From Lepas anatifera (lineage: Eukaryota; Arthropoda; Thecostraca; Lepadidae), in assembly GCA_034440635.1 (NCBI GenBank), contig JAOTON010001033.1, forward strand, positions 741,001 to 805,000: DNA of 64,000 nt, in the 5' to 3' direction. This document shows positions 1-11,299 of the stretch, piece by piece (the first letter of the stretch is position 1; each line of letters begins with the position of its first letter). Position numbers and translations under genes: made by a program. Below the pieces are notes generated by a model that saw nothing but the letters and a program-made list of their open reading frames with translations, was not told where the DNA came from and ran no database searches.

Positions 1-157
1 GCGTACTAGTTCTACGAAGCAACTGAAATTACTGTTATTTGTCCCTGTACTATTTTCATTTCGTAACATAGTATCTACAGTGACTCACTCTTATCGTCAT
101 TCATGTAAAAATTACTTGTTGACATCCTCATAATCGTTCGACATTTATTGTTTCTAG

Positions 158-2240
158 CCGGCCTTAGAACCCCGACTCGACGCGCTGAAGGCACACGAAA
201 GCTGAAAAGCGTAGTGTCGGAAATGAAACGAAATATCTCCCTTGTGGCTGAAGCTGACATAGAGACACCAGAGGCAACTCCAAAAAAACGGAGTCGAACA
301 GAAACTGACTCTGAGTCTGGCAAGTAAGTGGAAATATTTGTAGTGTCTTAGTATAAATAAATCTGCTGTGTCCATTTTTTTAGGTTCAGTATCAACTTAT
401 TCTGTCTCAAGCAATGTATGTTATCTCATAAGTAGTAGAATGTATCAACTAAGTCTTTTCTACACTATTTGGGAAAATGACGCAAAATTTACCCTCAATT
501 ATTTGTTGTATTTCAGTTGGTATGTCTGCGGGAAAATTAAATTCAAACTATGTGTTTAGAAGAAATATGTGTGAAGGGGAAGATACAAAAGATATCGTGT
601 GCGTAGCTAAAATACCGTTCTTATGTTTCTTAATTCTTATATCGATGTCCTGTGTGCCTCTCAGGTATCAACGCATGATATCCGAGTTAAAACATGCCTT
701 TGTTGAGACTTCGGACTACCGGAGAAGACTACAAATTCTGACACTGTCCCCTCTCTCTATTTTTGAGACAATGAAATTCTTCGGCGTGTCTCGTTACATG
801 GTCAAAAAGAGCAGGGAAATAAAGAAAGCTTACGGAATAATACCTCAAGTACCGACAGTGTCCCATGGAAGACGGATTAGTGACTCAGAAAAGGCGAAAA
901 TAAAATCCTTCTATGACAGAGACGAAGTATCCAGAATGTGCCCGGGAATGAGAGATCGGGTGATCGAGAGGGACGGAGAAGGAAAGAAAGTCTATGTTCA
1001 AAAACGTCTTCTTCTGGGAACAATGCGGGAGATGTTTGTGCTGTACAAGCAAGACGAAAGTAATCCCAGGGTCGGATTCTCCACCTTCGCCACTCTCCGC
1101 CCCAGACACTGTGTTCTAGCTGGTAGTCCGGGCACACACAATGTGTGCGTTTGCACCTACCACCAGAATGTCAAGTTGCAGTTGGCAGCACTAGGGGAGC
1201 GAAGCGTAACATACAGAGACCTCATGAGCGCAGCAGTCTGCGACCCATCGAAGCGGGACTGCATGATGGAAAAATGTCAGAACTGCCCTGGAGAGGAAGG
1301 AGTTAGAGAGTATTTATACTCACTTGACTCCGTGCAAATGGCTTCTGAAGATATTACGTTCAAACAATGGTCAAAATCAGAGAAAGAATCGACGCTTCAG
1401 GATTGTGTGGAAAATATAGAGCAATTTGTTGATTCCCTGAGTGAGAAGGTATGTAACCTAACCCGTCACCACCACATCTCCAAGGCTCAAGGGCATTATA
1501 CAGCAATCTTGAGGGAAAACGCACCAAAGGGGGAAGCCGTAGTCATCGGTGACTTCTCAGAAAATTATACATGCATCGCACAAAATGCTGCTCAGTCGTA
1601 TCACTGGTCTGCAAAGCAGGTGACTGTACACCCTTTTGTTGCATACTGGACTGAGAATGGAGTCCAGTGCAGTAGAAGTTGTTGTTTTTTAAGTGACGAT
1701 TTAAAGCACTCCCACGTCATGGTTCATACCATGCAGCACAAACTCGTACCTTGGCTACGCACCCAAATACCAGGTTTGAAAAAAATACATTACGTATCAG
1801 ACGGGTGCGGTGGCCAATACAAGAATAAGTTTAACTTTATCAATGTTTGTTATCACGAGATAGACTTTCAAATACCATGTGAATGGCACTTCTTTGCTAC
1901 CAGCCACGGGAAGAACGCCTGTGACGGGGTTGGCGGCACAGTGAAGAGACGAACAGCGCAGGAAAGCTTAAGGAGAGAAGAAAAGGATCAGATCTTGGAT
2001 CCTCTATCGATGTTCTCTTTTCTAACGCAAGACTTCGCCACCACAATCCATTTCGAGTTTGTCAGTAGAGAGGAGGTCTTTGAAATGTCCAAACGACTGA
2101 AACAGCGGTACAGCTCGGCGTTGAAGATCAAGGGCACCCAACGGTTTCATCGCTTTACACCCGTGAACCTGAACACCATGCAGGTGCGAGAGCTCTCTGA
2201 AGACAGCGACGGAACAGAGGTGCCCACTGCGACAGCGTAA
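158..2240 (+). CDS. Transposase-like protein, spliced, 5' end outside window
   Basis: I model two exons. Exon 158-323 follows a pyrimidine-rich acceptor ending at 157 and stops at a GTAAGT donor (324-329). Exon 665-2240 follows an acceptor ending TCTCAG. The join gives a codon split as AA/G and keeps one frame, so the open frame running from 477 to 664 is probably intron read-through. The short exon encodes a basic segment with LRTPTRR and PKKRSR. The long exon (about 524 residues) has a helix-turn-helix-like FGVSRYMVKKSRE, a CVC near residue 161, a four-cysteine cluster CDPSKRDCMMEKCQNCPG near residue 192, then GDFSENY (D about 296), SDGCGGQYKN (D about 379) and EWHFFATSHGK...CDGVGG (D about 420). 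These spaced acidic motifs suggest an RNase H-fold DDE/D enzyme. I recognise the protein type from uncharacterised, transposon-derived arthropod proteins but cannot name the superfamily. The long exon has no internal stop, so it may be active, recent or domesticated. Bases 1-157 would be intron or further upstream gene. Confidence 0.75.
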
Positions 2241-2889
2241 GGTCAGTTCAGCACAAAGACAGCTCATGGAGGCGCCAGCTCCCGTATTTCGGTGCATTGT
2301 TCTAACTCGGTGTCCGGTGTACATATTTTTACACGCGCTGACAAATGCTTGCTTCCTTTAGCTTCAAGGAGAGTAAAATCGGGCAAATATATCGTCAAAG
2401 AGGTAGTATTGATATAGTTCTAACTCGCTAGTGGGAAATGCTTGCTTAGGTCTGATGCAAACAAAAACGTATATTTGAATTGACGCGATAGGCGAGTTCT
2501 TTACATGAACGAGGAAACCCACAATTGCTTTTTTGGCTTTCATCAGCCTTCTGAGCACTGTTCCTATTGTATCACCATTTCGTCCCACTACATGTCCAAT
2601 ATACTGTCGGAGCCCCAGCGACGGGTTATTGTCATCCTTTAAAGCACTGTGATGAGCATTAACACGCAGCTGGACAGGGTTTAAGCATAATTGCCCGAGG
2701 AGGCTGGAAAACCCTTCATGGCAGAAAAATAACATCGGTGAGCGAGTTACTTGGGGAGAGAACTTCGAAAAGCGGTCCACGATGGTCACGCACTGACTGA
2801 CCTATAGGCTTACAAAATCCGAAATATATTTCTAAATAGCCATAACCTGCGGTCGCACCAGTTCAACTACATTGCAGACCTAGTTGTGC
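2241..2889. other. 3' flank of the transposase-like gene
   Basis: No family is recognised here. The minus strand is open for 141 codons (2789-2364), with a plausible but unassigned composition (segment NGDTIGTVLRRLMKAKKAIV). It could be a convergent exon, a second gene of the same transposon, or chance. I see no terminal inverted repeat that would close an element around the gene. Confidence 0.25.
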
Positions 2890-3299
2890 CATGAAAACGT
2901 AATATTACCAGGGTTGTATGTTAAAGTCACTTCAGTAGATCATAGGTCACAGACCAAGGTCAAATAAACATGATCGCATTTGTTGATCCCAGAGCTTGCG
3001 GTCACATGACGTTCCCTGGCAATACGTGTATGATGTTTTGACGTTACAGCTGAGGTCACTGAATGCTAAGTTCTAGGACAGGTCAAAGACCGTGAGTCAA
3101 GGTCAAACTCATTGCTCGCCCATTAGTTGTTTCTTTGCAAGCTTCATCGTATGTATGAGGGAAAACGCACCAAATGGGCCTCACAAACTCCGAAATGCGT
3201 ATTTTTCTAACCCACTTAATTTGCAAGATCTCAGGGGAGGCATTTCGGGACCCCTTCATTGCGTGTTGACGCCAGACCACCCTTCACTGTGCGTGTTAA
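2890..3299 (-). mobile_element. TTAA/AGGTCA-family element, 5'-truncated copy
   Basis: The right end reads inward from TTAA (3296-3299) as two similar modules, ending in AGTGAAGG and AATGAAGG, followed by a GGGG...CCCC hairpin (3236-3256). The interior contains several AGGTCA half-sites (AGGTCACAG, AAGGTCAAAT, GAGGTCACTG). The left end has no matching module and appears lost. This is the two-module end described for the better preserved copies at 41156-42162 and 44449-45436. Confidence 0.55.
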
Positions 3300-3700
3300 A
3301 AACACAAGAAGATATAAAAAACGGATGTTCTAACCTGTTTTATTGGAAGGAGGAAAGTTCAATCTTCAATTTGAAACATTCCATTTTGAACAAAAAGTGT
3401 ACCAGAAAATTTTGGGCATGACCTTAGGTCAAGGTCAAATCACAATTTTTTTAGAAGTGACCTAGGGTCAAACGGACTTCGGATTTGAGTTTTACGGCTC
3501 ATTTTGGACAGGAAAATGTATCTTTAATGCATAGTTCATCCGTTTGTGTGGGTTTTATGGTCACCTAAAAATTGCACTGTAAGCAGATTTTCAAAAAATG
3601 CCTAAGGCAATAACTCTTAAAGTTTTACTCCGATCGAGCCAAAAGTCTCAGATTCGGCTTTAGGGCCCATGAGAACCCTATAAAGTCATTTTAAAGAAAA
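3300..3700. repeat. AGGTCA-containing repeat fragment
   Basis: A further fragment with TTAGGTCAAGGTCAAAT near 3424 and a TGACCT/GGTCA pair near 3459. It looks like an internal piece of the same dispersed family, without recognisable ends. Confidence 0.35.
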
Positions 3701-5448
3701 TCGAAGAGGTACCGTGTAGATTTGCCTTTTGCCTGGTCGATTGGTGCTGGAATTGCCCTTGGGTAGTGCTGTTAAGGTAGTGGGCGTGTGTGGCGTGACA
3801 GAGGGCAATGCCAGAACTTTCTCCCTCTATTTCGCCTACTACTCGATTCTCAGTGCTCAAGGATTGGTCGCAAGCGCTTCAGGGAGCAGTCTGGTTCCGC
3901 ATCCCACTTGGTCTGCCGTACCGTGCCTGGCAGCACTCTGAAGCGCGCCTCATTGCGGACCCTCACTCAAACACGGAGAACATGCCAGCGACTTATTTTC
4001 AGCCCCGAGGCCGGGTGCCCGTATTTGGGATTGTTCAAATGTGAAGCTGCGCTGTTTTTGCACCAAGCCCGTTCACAGGAGTCACACAGCAGCGTCAGAT
4101 CCGTCACTTCCCGCGCACAACTGAAACAAGGCCCGTCATCTGCCGTACACTGCCGAGACAATCACTGCAACAAAACGCACAACAGGCCAATCTCGGGCTG
4201 ACAGCTAGCCCGGCAGTTGCGAATTGCCGTTCTTGCAGCGGCGTTTCAACTTCCATTAATTCGCGGAGCGACTGTGGGACGGCGTTCTTTCTGGGAGAGA
4301 CTGGCTGGGCGGCGGTGGCGGTGAGGCGCAACAGAGGCCCGTTTAATATGCATGCATCGGCCAGCCTGTTGGTGGCACGCTGATGAAAGCCCGCTAATTG
4401 AGCGGGGCCACCGCGCGCGCAACAATTCAGAGCCAGCCTGCCAGCATCGGCGGCCGTCGCTCTGGCTGCGGCGGCTGGAGGTGACAGCCCGCTCCGCACC
4501 GACTGCCGCCCGCATCGCCAGCAGCCGAGCCCCACCGCCGAATCATTGACATCAACGGCACAGTCGGGTCATCGCAAACGTCAGGGCTGCGCAGGTTGGG
4601 GAGAGGGGCGGCGGCGCGCCAGGTGGGCTGTGACGCCGTCTGTGTGTGCCGCGCCACGGCCGGCCGCCCGCCCACACTGGCCGACGCCGCCGTAGCGTGT
4701 CGTCGCCGCCGACGCGCACAATCGCGCCAAAGGGCGGACGGAAGCTCGGCTGGGCATGGTTTGGCCGGTCACGCGGCCGGGCGCGACAGTCGCCATACCG
4801 TCACGCGGCAGCTCCCAGCGGCCGCGTCACACCGTCACGGCAGCCCGCCGCCACTCGGCCCAGCCGTGATTGCGTTACAGGAGCACGCACGTACTCTGGG
4901 CCAGCGCACTCGCACGGAACGCAACAGACGCATTCGACAGCGCATAAAAACGGCCCTGAGGGGCAGAACACCCACACTTAGCACGAGTAGGCCGAGTGAC
5001 AGCCCCTTCACACATGCCGTGTGTTGGCGGAGAGCCGCTCTTCTGAATGTGAGCGAGAGCGCACCCACGCAAACCCTGGTGCAAGCGCACGGGCAACCTT
5101 CCCCGCTCCTGTTGAAACATAAAGGCTCATAATCCCATCCTCTTTATCCTCGCCTTTCCTCATCCTTACCATCTCCTTCCATAGTTTATAATCACTTCAT
5201 ACTCATCACGACAATGCTTTAAAAGCCACCTCATTGGTGTGGAAGTGCGAGTAATACATGATGCATGATGATGAATTAAGGAGTGAAAACTATATTGCAG
5301 AGGTGGGGCTGGATATGCAGAAAATGTATCAACAACATCCATCACGACGTATTTATTCAGCGCAAAGTCAATCCTGGGGTGTTCACCCCACCAACCCCAT
5401 CTATGCAAAACATACGGAGACGCTGAAGCGGTGACACGGTTCGGAGTC
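3700..5448. other. CpG-rich non-coding island
   Basis: From about 4200 to 5130 the sequence is very GC- and CpG-rich (GCCGGCC, GGCGGC runs), with several overlapping short open frames on both strands and none that looks like a protein. It ends abruptly at a more AT-rich stretch (5130-5400) that leads into a minisatellite. No exon, RNA or transposon end was recognised. Confidence 0.5.
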
Positions 5449-6420
5449 AGTCTGCAACGTGAGACCAGCAGTGGGATCCGTGCAACGTGAGACCAGCAGT
5501 GGGATCCGTGCAACGTGAGACCAGCAGTGGGATCCGTGCAACGTGAGACCAGCAGCGGGATCCGTGCAACGTGAGACCAGCAGTGGGATCCGTGCAACGT
5601 GAGACCAGCAGTGGGATCCGTGCAACGTGAGACCAGCAGTGGGATCCGGCCCAGTCTGCAACGTGAGACCAGCAGTGGGATCCGTGCAACGTGAGACCAG
5701 CAGTGGGATCCGTGCAACGTGAGACCAGCAGTGGGATCCGTGCAACGTGAGACCAGCAGTGGGATCCGGCCCAGTCTGCAACGTGAGACCAGCAGTGGGA
5801 TCCGTGCAACGTGAAACCAGCAGTGGGATCCGTGCAACGTGAGACCAGCAGTGGGATCCGTGCAACGTGAGACCAGCAGTGGGATCCGTGCAACGTGAGA
5901 CCAGCAGTGGGATCCGTGCAACGTGAGACCAGCAGCGGGATCCGTGCAACGTGAGACCAGCAGTGGGATCCGTGCAACGTGAAACCAGCAGTGGGGTCCG
6001 TGCAACGTGAGACCAGCAGAGGGATCCGTGCAACGTGAGACCAGCAGTGGGATCCGTGCAACGTGAAACCAGCAGTGGGATCCGTGCAACGTGAGACCAG
6101 CAGAGGGATCCGTGCAACGTGAGACCAGCAGTGGGATCCGTGCAACGTGAGACCAGCAGTGGGATCCGTGCAACGTGAAACCAGCAGTGGGGTCCGTGCA
6201 ACGTGAGACCAGCAGAGGGATCCGTGCAACGTGAGACCAGCAGTGGGGTCCGTGCAACGTGAGACCAGCAGAGGGATCCGTGCAACGTGAGACCAGCAGT
6301 GGGATCCGTGCAACGTGAAACCAGCAGTGGGATCCGTGCAACGTGAGACCAGCAGTGGGATCCGTGCAACGTGAGACCAGCAGTGGGATCCGTGCAACGT
6401 GAGACCAGCAGTGGGATCCG
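5449..6420. repeat. Minisatellite, 28-bp unit, about 34 copies
   Basis: Tandem units share the core CAACGTGAGACCAGCAGTGG followed by GATCC. Copies are nearly identical, with single-base variants (GTGAAACC, CAGAGGG, GGGGTCC) recurring in nearby units. Two copies (at about 5646 and 5766) carry an 8-bp extension reading GGCCCAGT. The unit has no stop on the minus strand and is not a multiple of 3, so all three minus frames stay open for over 300 codons. That is a repeat artefact, not a gene. Confidence 0.95.
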
Positions 6421-6449
6421 GCTCAGTCGGCAACAGAAGGCACGTGGTA

Positions 6450-7028
6450 GGGTCCAGCGCCGGACTGCTGCGTGATCCGGTAGCGGACTCCAGCGTCAGA
6501 CTGCGAAGTTATCCGGTAGCAGACTCCAGCGTCAGACTGCGAAGTGATCCGGTAGCAGACTCCAGCGTCAGACTGCTAAGTGATCCGGTAGCAGACTCCA
6601 GCGTCAGACTGCTACGTGATCCGGTAGCAGACTCCAGCGTCAGACTGCGAAGTGATCCGGTAGCGGACTCCAGCGTCAGACTGCTACGTGATCCGGTAGC
6701 AGACTCCAGCGTCAGACTGCGAAGTGATCCGGTGGCAGACTCCAGCGTCAGACTGCTAGGTGATCCGGTACCAGACTCCAGCGTCAGACTGCGAAGTGAT
6801 CCGGTAGCAGACTCCAGCGTCAGACTGCGAAGTGATCCGGTAGCAGACTCCAGCGTCAGACTGCTAAGTGATCCGGTAGCAGACTCCAGCGTCAGACTGC
6901 TAAGTGATCCGGTAGCAGACTCCAGCGTCAGACTGCTAAGTGATCCGGAAGCAGACTCCAGCGTCAGACTGCTACGTGATCCGGTAGCAGACTCCAGCGT
7001 CAGACTGCTAGGTGAGTCAGGTAGCAGA
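6450..7028. repeat. Minisatellite, 36-bp unit, about 15 copies
   Basis: Units contain GATCCGGTAGCAGACTCCAG followed by CGTCAGACTGC. The array begins about 30 bp after the 28-bp array. Because 36 is divisible by 3, one plus-strand frame stays open and would read as a 12-residue repeat (DPVADSSVRLRS). No unique coding flank supports a real protein. Confidence 0.93.
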
Positions 7029-8799
7029 GTTCGGTAGTGACCCGCCAGCCGCGCGGTTCAAGTCCATGAATCAGTGCCTGCCGCGTCTGTAATCGGCGGC
7101 GTGTGGGCAACAATGCTGCCGATTTCACCGCTGATAGATGGCGCTGATGGGCGATCGGTGCCGGCGCGGTGTGGTTACCGTGATGGAGACGGCGGCGCCG
7201 CGCCGGCCCACGGTTATGGATGCCATCGTGCGGGCGCGATCCGAGCGCCGCCGTGTGATGTAAGTGGCAGTTATAGACACAGGCGGCAATGTGATCGATC
7301 GGGACGGAATCGACGCCGACGGAGATTCCTATCAGGAGCTGAGCGCTATGGTCTGGAATGCGGCCGGAGCGACGGTCGGAACGCCGTTCAAAACCATCGG
7401 CAACGGCGTTCAAAACCAATGGCAATGGATACCATGGATCAGAGATAATCATAGGAGCCTACTCGTGCCCGCGTTGAAGTTTAAGGATGTGTCAGCTGGT
7501 ATAGTCATATATCACCCGTCACTGCAGTACGCTATCTTTCGCTATCGATGCCAACAAAACTGACTAATCAATGCATCATGTGTTTAAAAGTCATGCCAAC
7601 CTAAGCGGAGGTGGCGCAGATGCTAAGCAGCAGCCAGGCTTAGCAAGAACTAAAGGTGCACCGGATTCCGAACCGGCCTGATTTGTCACTTGACCGGAAT
7701 CTGAAACCCGGTCAAATTCTAGCTGCAATCCGGCCCGATTTTCCAGATCCCTCTTCAGAAATCCTATTTGAAGGCGCTATGAAGCAAAACACCCGCAACG
7801 GGATGCTAAAAGCCAGATCATGGAGTATACTAGAGCTTTTTAATAGGAAGGTCGGGTCAGATTTTTAATACGTTATGAAGCATAAATAAACCATCTCCAT
7901 CCATATACGGAAAAATTCATGTCAAAATCAGTGAACGAGAGAACAAAGGCCCTGGGGTTATACGCCATATTATCCGAGGAATCCCAGTTGTACATACACT
8001 GAAAAAACAACACCTGGAGCGTAGAATTTCAATCTGTCTAGTCCTAAAAGTACCCCATTTTGTAGCATTTGTTTAGAATTCTTAGTAAATCTATTCTGAC
8101 AACTAACTTAATTTCAGAATTAAAAGCGTAAAATTACAAGCGTGTGGTAATTTAATATCTGTGCTATTTTAGCACAGGTCAGTTCCATTCGTGCTGAAAA
8201 TGCAAAGGGGTAAATTTATTCGTACATGTACTCTGCAGAGTATTTCTATGGAACTCGCAAACTGCCTCAAGAATAGTCTTACTCTCCTGTGGTGAAACAA
8301 TTCTGCCAATAGATTAAAACGAGATATTTGCTGATTTAAGTACGCTTAATGAATGTTTTAATTCTTCTTATCTTCATTTGAGTGTGTTTCTATGATAAAA
8401 GAAGGTATTTTTACTACAGTTGACACGTCCATCTTGTTTTCGCTTCAGTTCTGAGCTTGAATCACCGCATTGCAGTTCTGCATTCCACGTGTTGATCATT
8501 CCAAGTGTTGATCTTGACGCGTGGAGGTTAGTCTAGCCGTGGAGAAGAAACGAAGACTAAATCATTCTAGCTAGGTGCAGCAAATAGCAAAAAGCTGTTG
8601 AATTTGCCTCAATGGGCCTAAATTAATCGTTTATATACCTATCTTTGTCTGGCATCCAGGACGTCGTCAATGATTTTCTACAAGAGGCCCGGATCCACAG
8701 TGGTGAGCTAGTGATAACTTATATTTTCACTCGAATTAAGCATATCCAATAATATTCCAGCAAAGATAACGCATGCACCTCTTTCCGAACAGTATAGGG
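7029..8799. other. No gene recognised: GC-rich to 7470, then AT-rich unique DNA
   Basis: 7029-7470 is CpG-rich like the other islands. From 7470 to 8800 the composition is AT-rich and low in CpG, with no long open frame, repeat or transposon end that I can identify. Confidence 0.4.
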
Positions 8800-9430
8800 G
8801 TTTCAGCCCCCCCCTCCCCCCACCCCGATAGTGATGCTTTTGTTAGCCACTCTCGGGACATAGATGAGTCATGCTAGGAAAAATCGTCCAGGTAGGCACG
8901 AAAAAGTCCAACATGACCCACTCCTCGGATTTCCACTAAACTTTTACCCAAGGCCCTCCATACAAAATAACAATTTGGGCCAATTTTCACGTCCAAAGGT
9001 GAAAGAGGTCACCAGATAGAGGTCATGAAATTTCCAAGGCTAACACGAACATTGAATCAGAAATAGTTTTGTATCTTAAAAGTGGCTGATCTAAATTATT
9101 ATTTTTTGAATATCGCTGGATAGAAGATACAACGGTTCCGATAAGAAATATAAAAAACTTTGACTTCAGGTCAGGTTTTGACCTCGTGACCTTGTAAACT
9201 CCTCATTAGATCTAGAATTTAAAAAAATCATATTCCGATTTTTCACTGGGTGCTCCTCAGGGTATAAGCTAACCAATGGTGGGTGACCTTTGTTTAAATC
9301 AGATTTAGTAACAGGTCACAGAGGCCATTACCTAGGTAAAGTTATCGTTTTTGGCCATGAACGGTTCTACGGCCACCTCGAAAGAAAGGTGGGGGCTGGC
9401 CTCCGAGACCCCCTTCAGTGCGCCTGTTAA
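8800..9430 (-). mobile_element. TTAA/AGGTCA-family element, partial
   Basis: The right end is at TTAA (9427-9430). Reading inward, one module ends in ACTGAAGG, then comes the spacer GGGTCTCGGAGGCCAGCC and a hairpin with CCACCT and AGGTGG arms. The interior has repeated GGTCA half-sites (GAGGTCACC, AGGTCAGGTT, TGACCTCGTGACCTTG). Here the inner module does not share the outer core, unlike the other copies. The left boundary, near the C-rich run at 8808-8826, is uncertain. Confidence 0.5.
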
Positions 9431-10073
9431 GAAAACTGTGCAGCGCCTCAAAGAGGTGATTTGCAGTGATGAGTGAAAATGATGTAGTGATAAGCGGATA
9501 TGAAAGATGAAAATTTGGGAAGTGTAAAACGAAGAAGCCTAAGACAAAAACCATATACCTACAGGTATCAAACATAGGTATCAAACACAAAAATCACTAT
9601 AGTGATGTTTGTGCGAAGAGGAACAAAATAATTTTAGTGATTGACGGTCGATTTAAATACTGTTCCAGATTAGAGTGCAAATTAGAGGCATTTATGTAGA
9701 TTATTAGAAGTGAGTATGAAAAAATGATTTAAACTCTCCGTTGCGTTGTGTATGTTTATCAGAGTGTATATTAATCAGCCTAATCAGACTAAACTGACCT
9801 CAAACGCTCCATGAGAATGAACTGGGTCGTTTTTTAATCGGTGTTACTTTTCCGCAGCAATGTAATATTGAACGCAGGTTCATTTTGCACCTTGCAAAGA
9901 TTTTTCTACGCAAGGAATTTCACATTTTAATTTATTTTTACTCCCTCACTTCCAGTTTACACTCTCCCGGTTTAGCTGGCAATCTTTTTACTCCGGTGGT
10001 AATAATATTCCCTCAAAACACATGCATTTTTGCATTACACCGGTGTAAAATGGGTTGCGGAATAATGCTGGAA
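9431..10073. other. AT-rich unique sequence, nothing recognised
   Basis: AT-rich DNA without a long open frame, repeat array or transposon end. A short near-repeat ACCTACAGGTATCAAACATA occurs around 9558. Confidence 0.35.
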
Positions 10074-10400
10074 TGAGGATTTGATTTTGGCACCGTAGAA
10101 ATAATCCTAAAAGTGGCGTAGTTTTTGGTAGTTGATATTTTCACACCCCACGGGTTGGGGTTCTATTATTCCTGTTTCATGGCATTTTACGCTTCTCGAT
10201 CTAAAAATATCGGGTTTAACATATTCACGGAAAGAAGAGTGGATTTTGGCACCGTAGACAAAATCCAATTTCTGGCGCACTTTTTTCAGTGTACCTGTCC
10301 ATTTAGGTCAGCCCGTGTCAATGAGAAAAATCAAAGTCCCGCTCCCCAAAACATTACCTTTGTGTACGACCGTTTTGGAGATTTTCACACTGCAAGCTCG
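10074..10400. repeat. Diverged tandem duplication, about 159 bp apart
   Basis: The 14-mer TTTTGGCACCGTAG starts at 10085 and again at 10244, in similar flanks that continue into GATATTTTCACACC / GATTTTCACACTGC. The two halves are clearly related but strongly diverged. It may be the remnant of a satellite dimer or an older element. Confidence 0.45.
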
Positions 10401-10490
10401 AAACATTATCTGCATTATGGCTGATGTAACATATATTCAGAAAACAATATTTCATAATAGAGAGAATATAGCACAGCGGTTTCCGCTTAA

Positions 10491-10939
10491 AGGGAATGTG
10501 GCACCTTTACAACGTGATTTTAACTGAGATAGCCAAGTTGTAAAGCAAGTCGGAAAACCCGATACTCCATATTTCATTTGTCTTGGAACTCGATATTTCC
10601 GTAGAAAAAAGCTAAAACCTACCTCACACCAGCCCCCATCAGCCCCCGTCGCCGGCAGCCATTGTTGTGAGCTACTGGTGTGACGACATATGCTGACGTC
10701 ACGATCAGCATCAGCCAATCGAAGCCCTTGAAGCGTTTCAAGTATGGTAGTGGTTGCCAGATCGTGACATCATCCACAGGCTGATATTTATTTCTTTTTC
10801 TAGAGGAGTATTTTTAAAAACAAAATATTGAGCTTATTGTACATTTTTCAGAGAAATCATGAGTGGTTTCATTATTTTTGGCTAAAAGTACGCCTACTTT
10901 CACTAAATTCCAGGATTCGACCAAGGCGCCACATTCCCT
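10491..10939. mobile_element. TTAA-flanked MITE, complete copy
   Basis: Target sites TTAA lie at 10487-10490 and 10940-10943. The ends are inverted repeats, AGGGAATGTGGCACCTT on the left and AGGGAATGTGGCGCCTT (reverse complement) on the right, 16 of 17 matching. There is no coding capacity. The TTAA target and AGGG start fit the Kolobok or piggyBac type of TTAA-targeting transposon, so it is a non-autonomous derivative. Two further loci (38471-39853 and 53252-54008) show the same family. Confidence 0.88.
10694..10719. promoter_or_regulatory. CRE-like palindrome and CCAAT motif inside the MITE
   Basis: TGACGTCA (10694-10701), a perfect CREB/ATF consensus, lies next to CCAAT (10715-10719). The CRE is kept in the other copies of the family (38708-38715, 53490-53497, 53797-53804), and the CCAAT in two of those three. 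Whether it works as a promoter element is inference from the motif only. Confidence 0.35.
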
Positions 10940-11149
10940 TTAACGTTTATTTCGAGACTGATGCACTCTTCAAAACATCCAATTCTTCCCACACTGAGGA
11001 GGATCGGGCTGCAAGGTCAGCAGCCGCGTCTCCACGAGCGTACTGGCCAGCTCGGGGCTGCCAACAGGCGCGGTGCCAGGGTCCACTTTACAGCCATAAC
11101 ATGTATTCATGCATTCATACACAAAGAGAAATACACGCCATACTAATTT

Positions 11150-11299
11150 ATGGGGCTTATCGACGCACCAACTGCCAGGGTCATACTGCGTTTCTCGGGA
11201 GCCAGCTTGCTCCTTGTTCAGGGAAGCCGCCGGGCCTTGAACCCGGGTCGGCTGAGTGGAATCCAGCTACGCTGACCATTCCACTACCGCGCCCCCGGA
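11150..11299 (-). mobile_element. tRNA-derived SINE-like sequence
   Basis: On the minus strand, starting near 11299, a tRNA-like head reads GGTAGTGGAATGGTCAGCG (box A-like, 11271-11289) and then ACCCGGGTTCAAGGCCCGG (box B-like, about 11231-11249), at tRNA spacing. A non-tRNA body follows. A decayed tRNA gene is the alternative. No poly-A tail or target duplication was found, so the end is approximate. Confidence 0.5.

Noticed and set aside
477..664. N-terminal extension of the transposase-like frame from an ATG at 477
   Set aside because: It lies between a good donor (324) and a good acceptor (664). The spliced product joins in frame to a basic segment, so this stretch is more likely intron.
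5449..6420. Regular repeats that could suggest a CRISPR array
   Set aside because: Units are directly adjacent with no unique spacers, and the DNA is from an animal.
5166..6433. Three overlapping minus-strand open frames of over 300 codons
   Set aside because: Stop-free 28-bp repeat read in all three frames.
6399..7037. 212-codon frame with a 12-residue repeat (DPVADSSVRLRS)
   Set aside because: The 36-bp unit keeps the frame by arithmetic. No signal peptide, unique domain or splice context supports expression.
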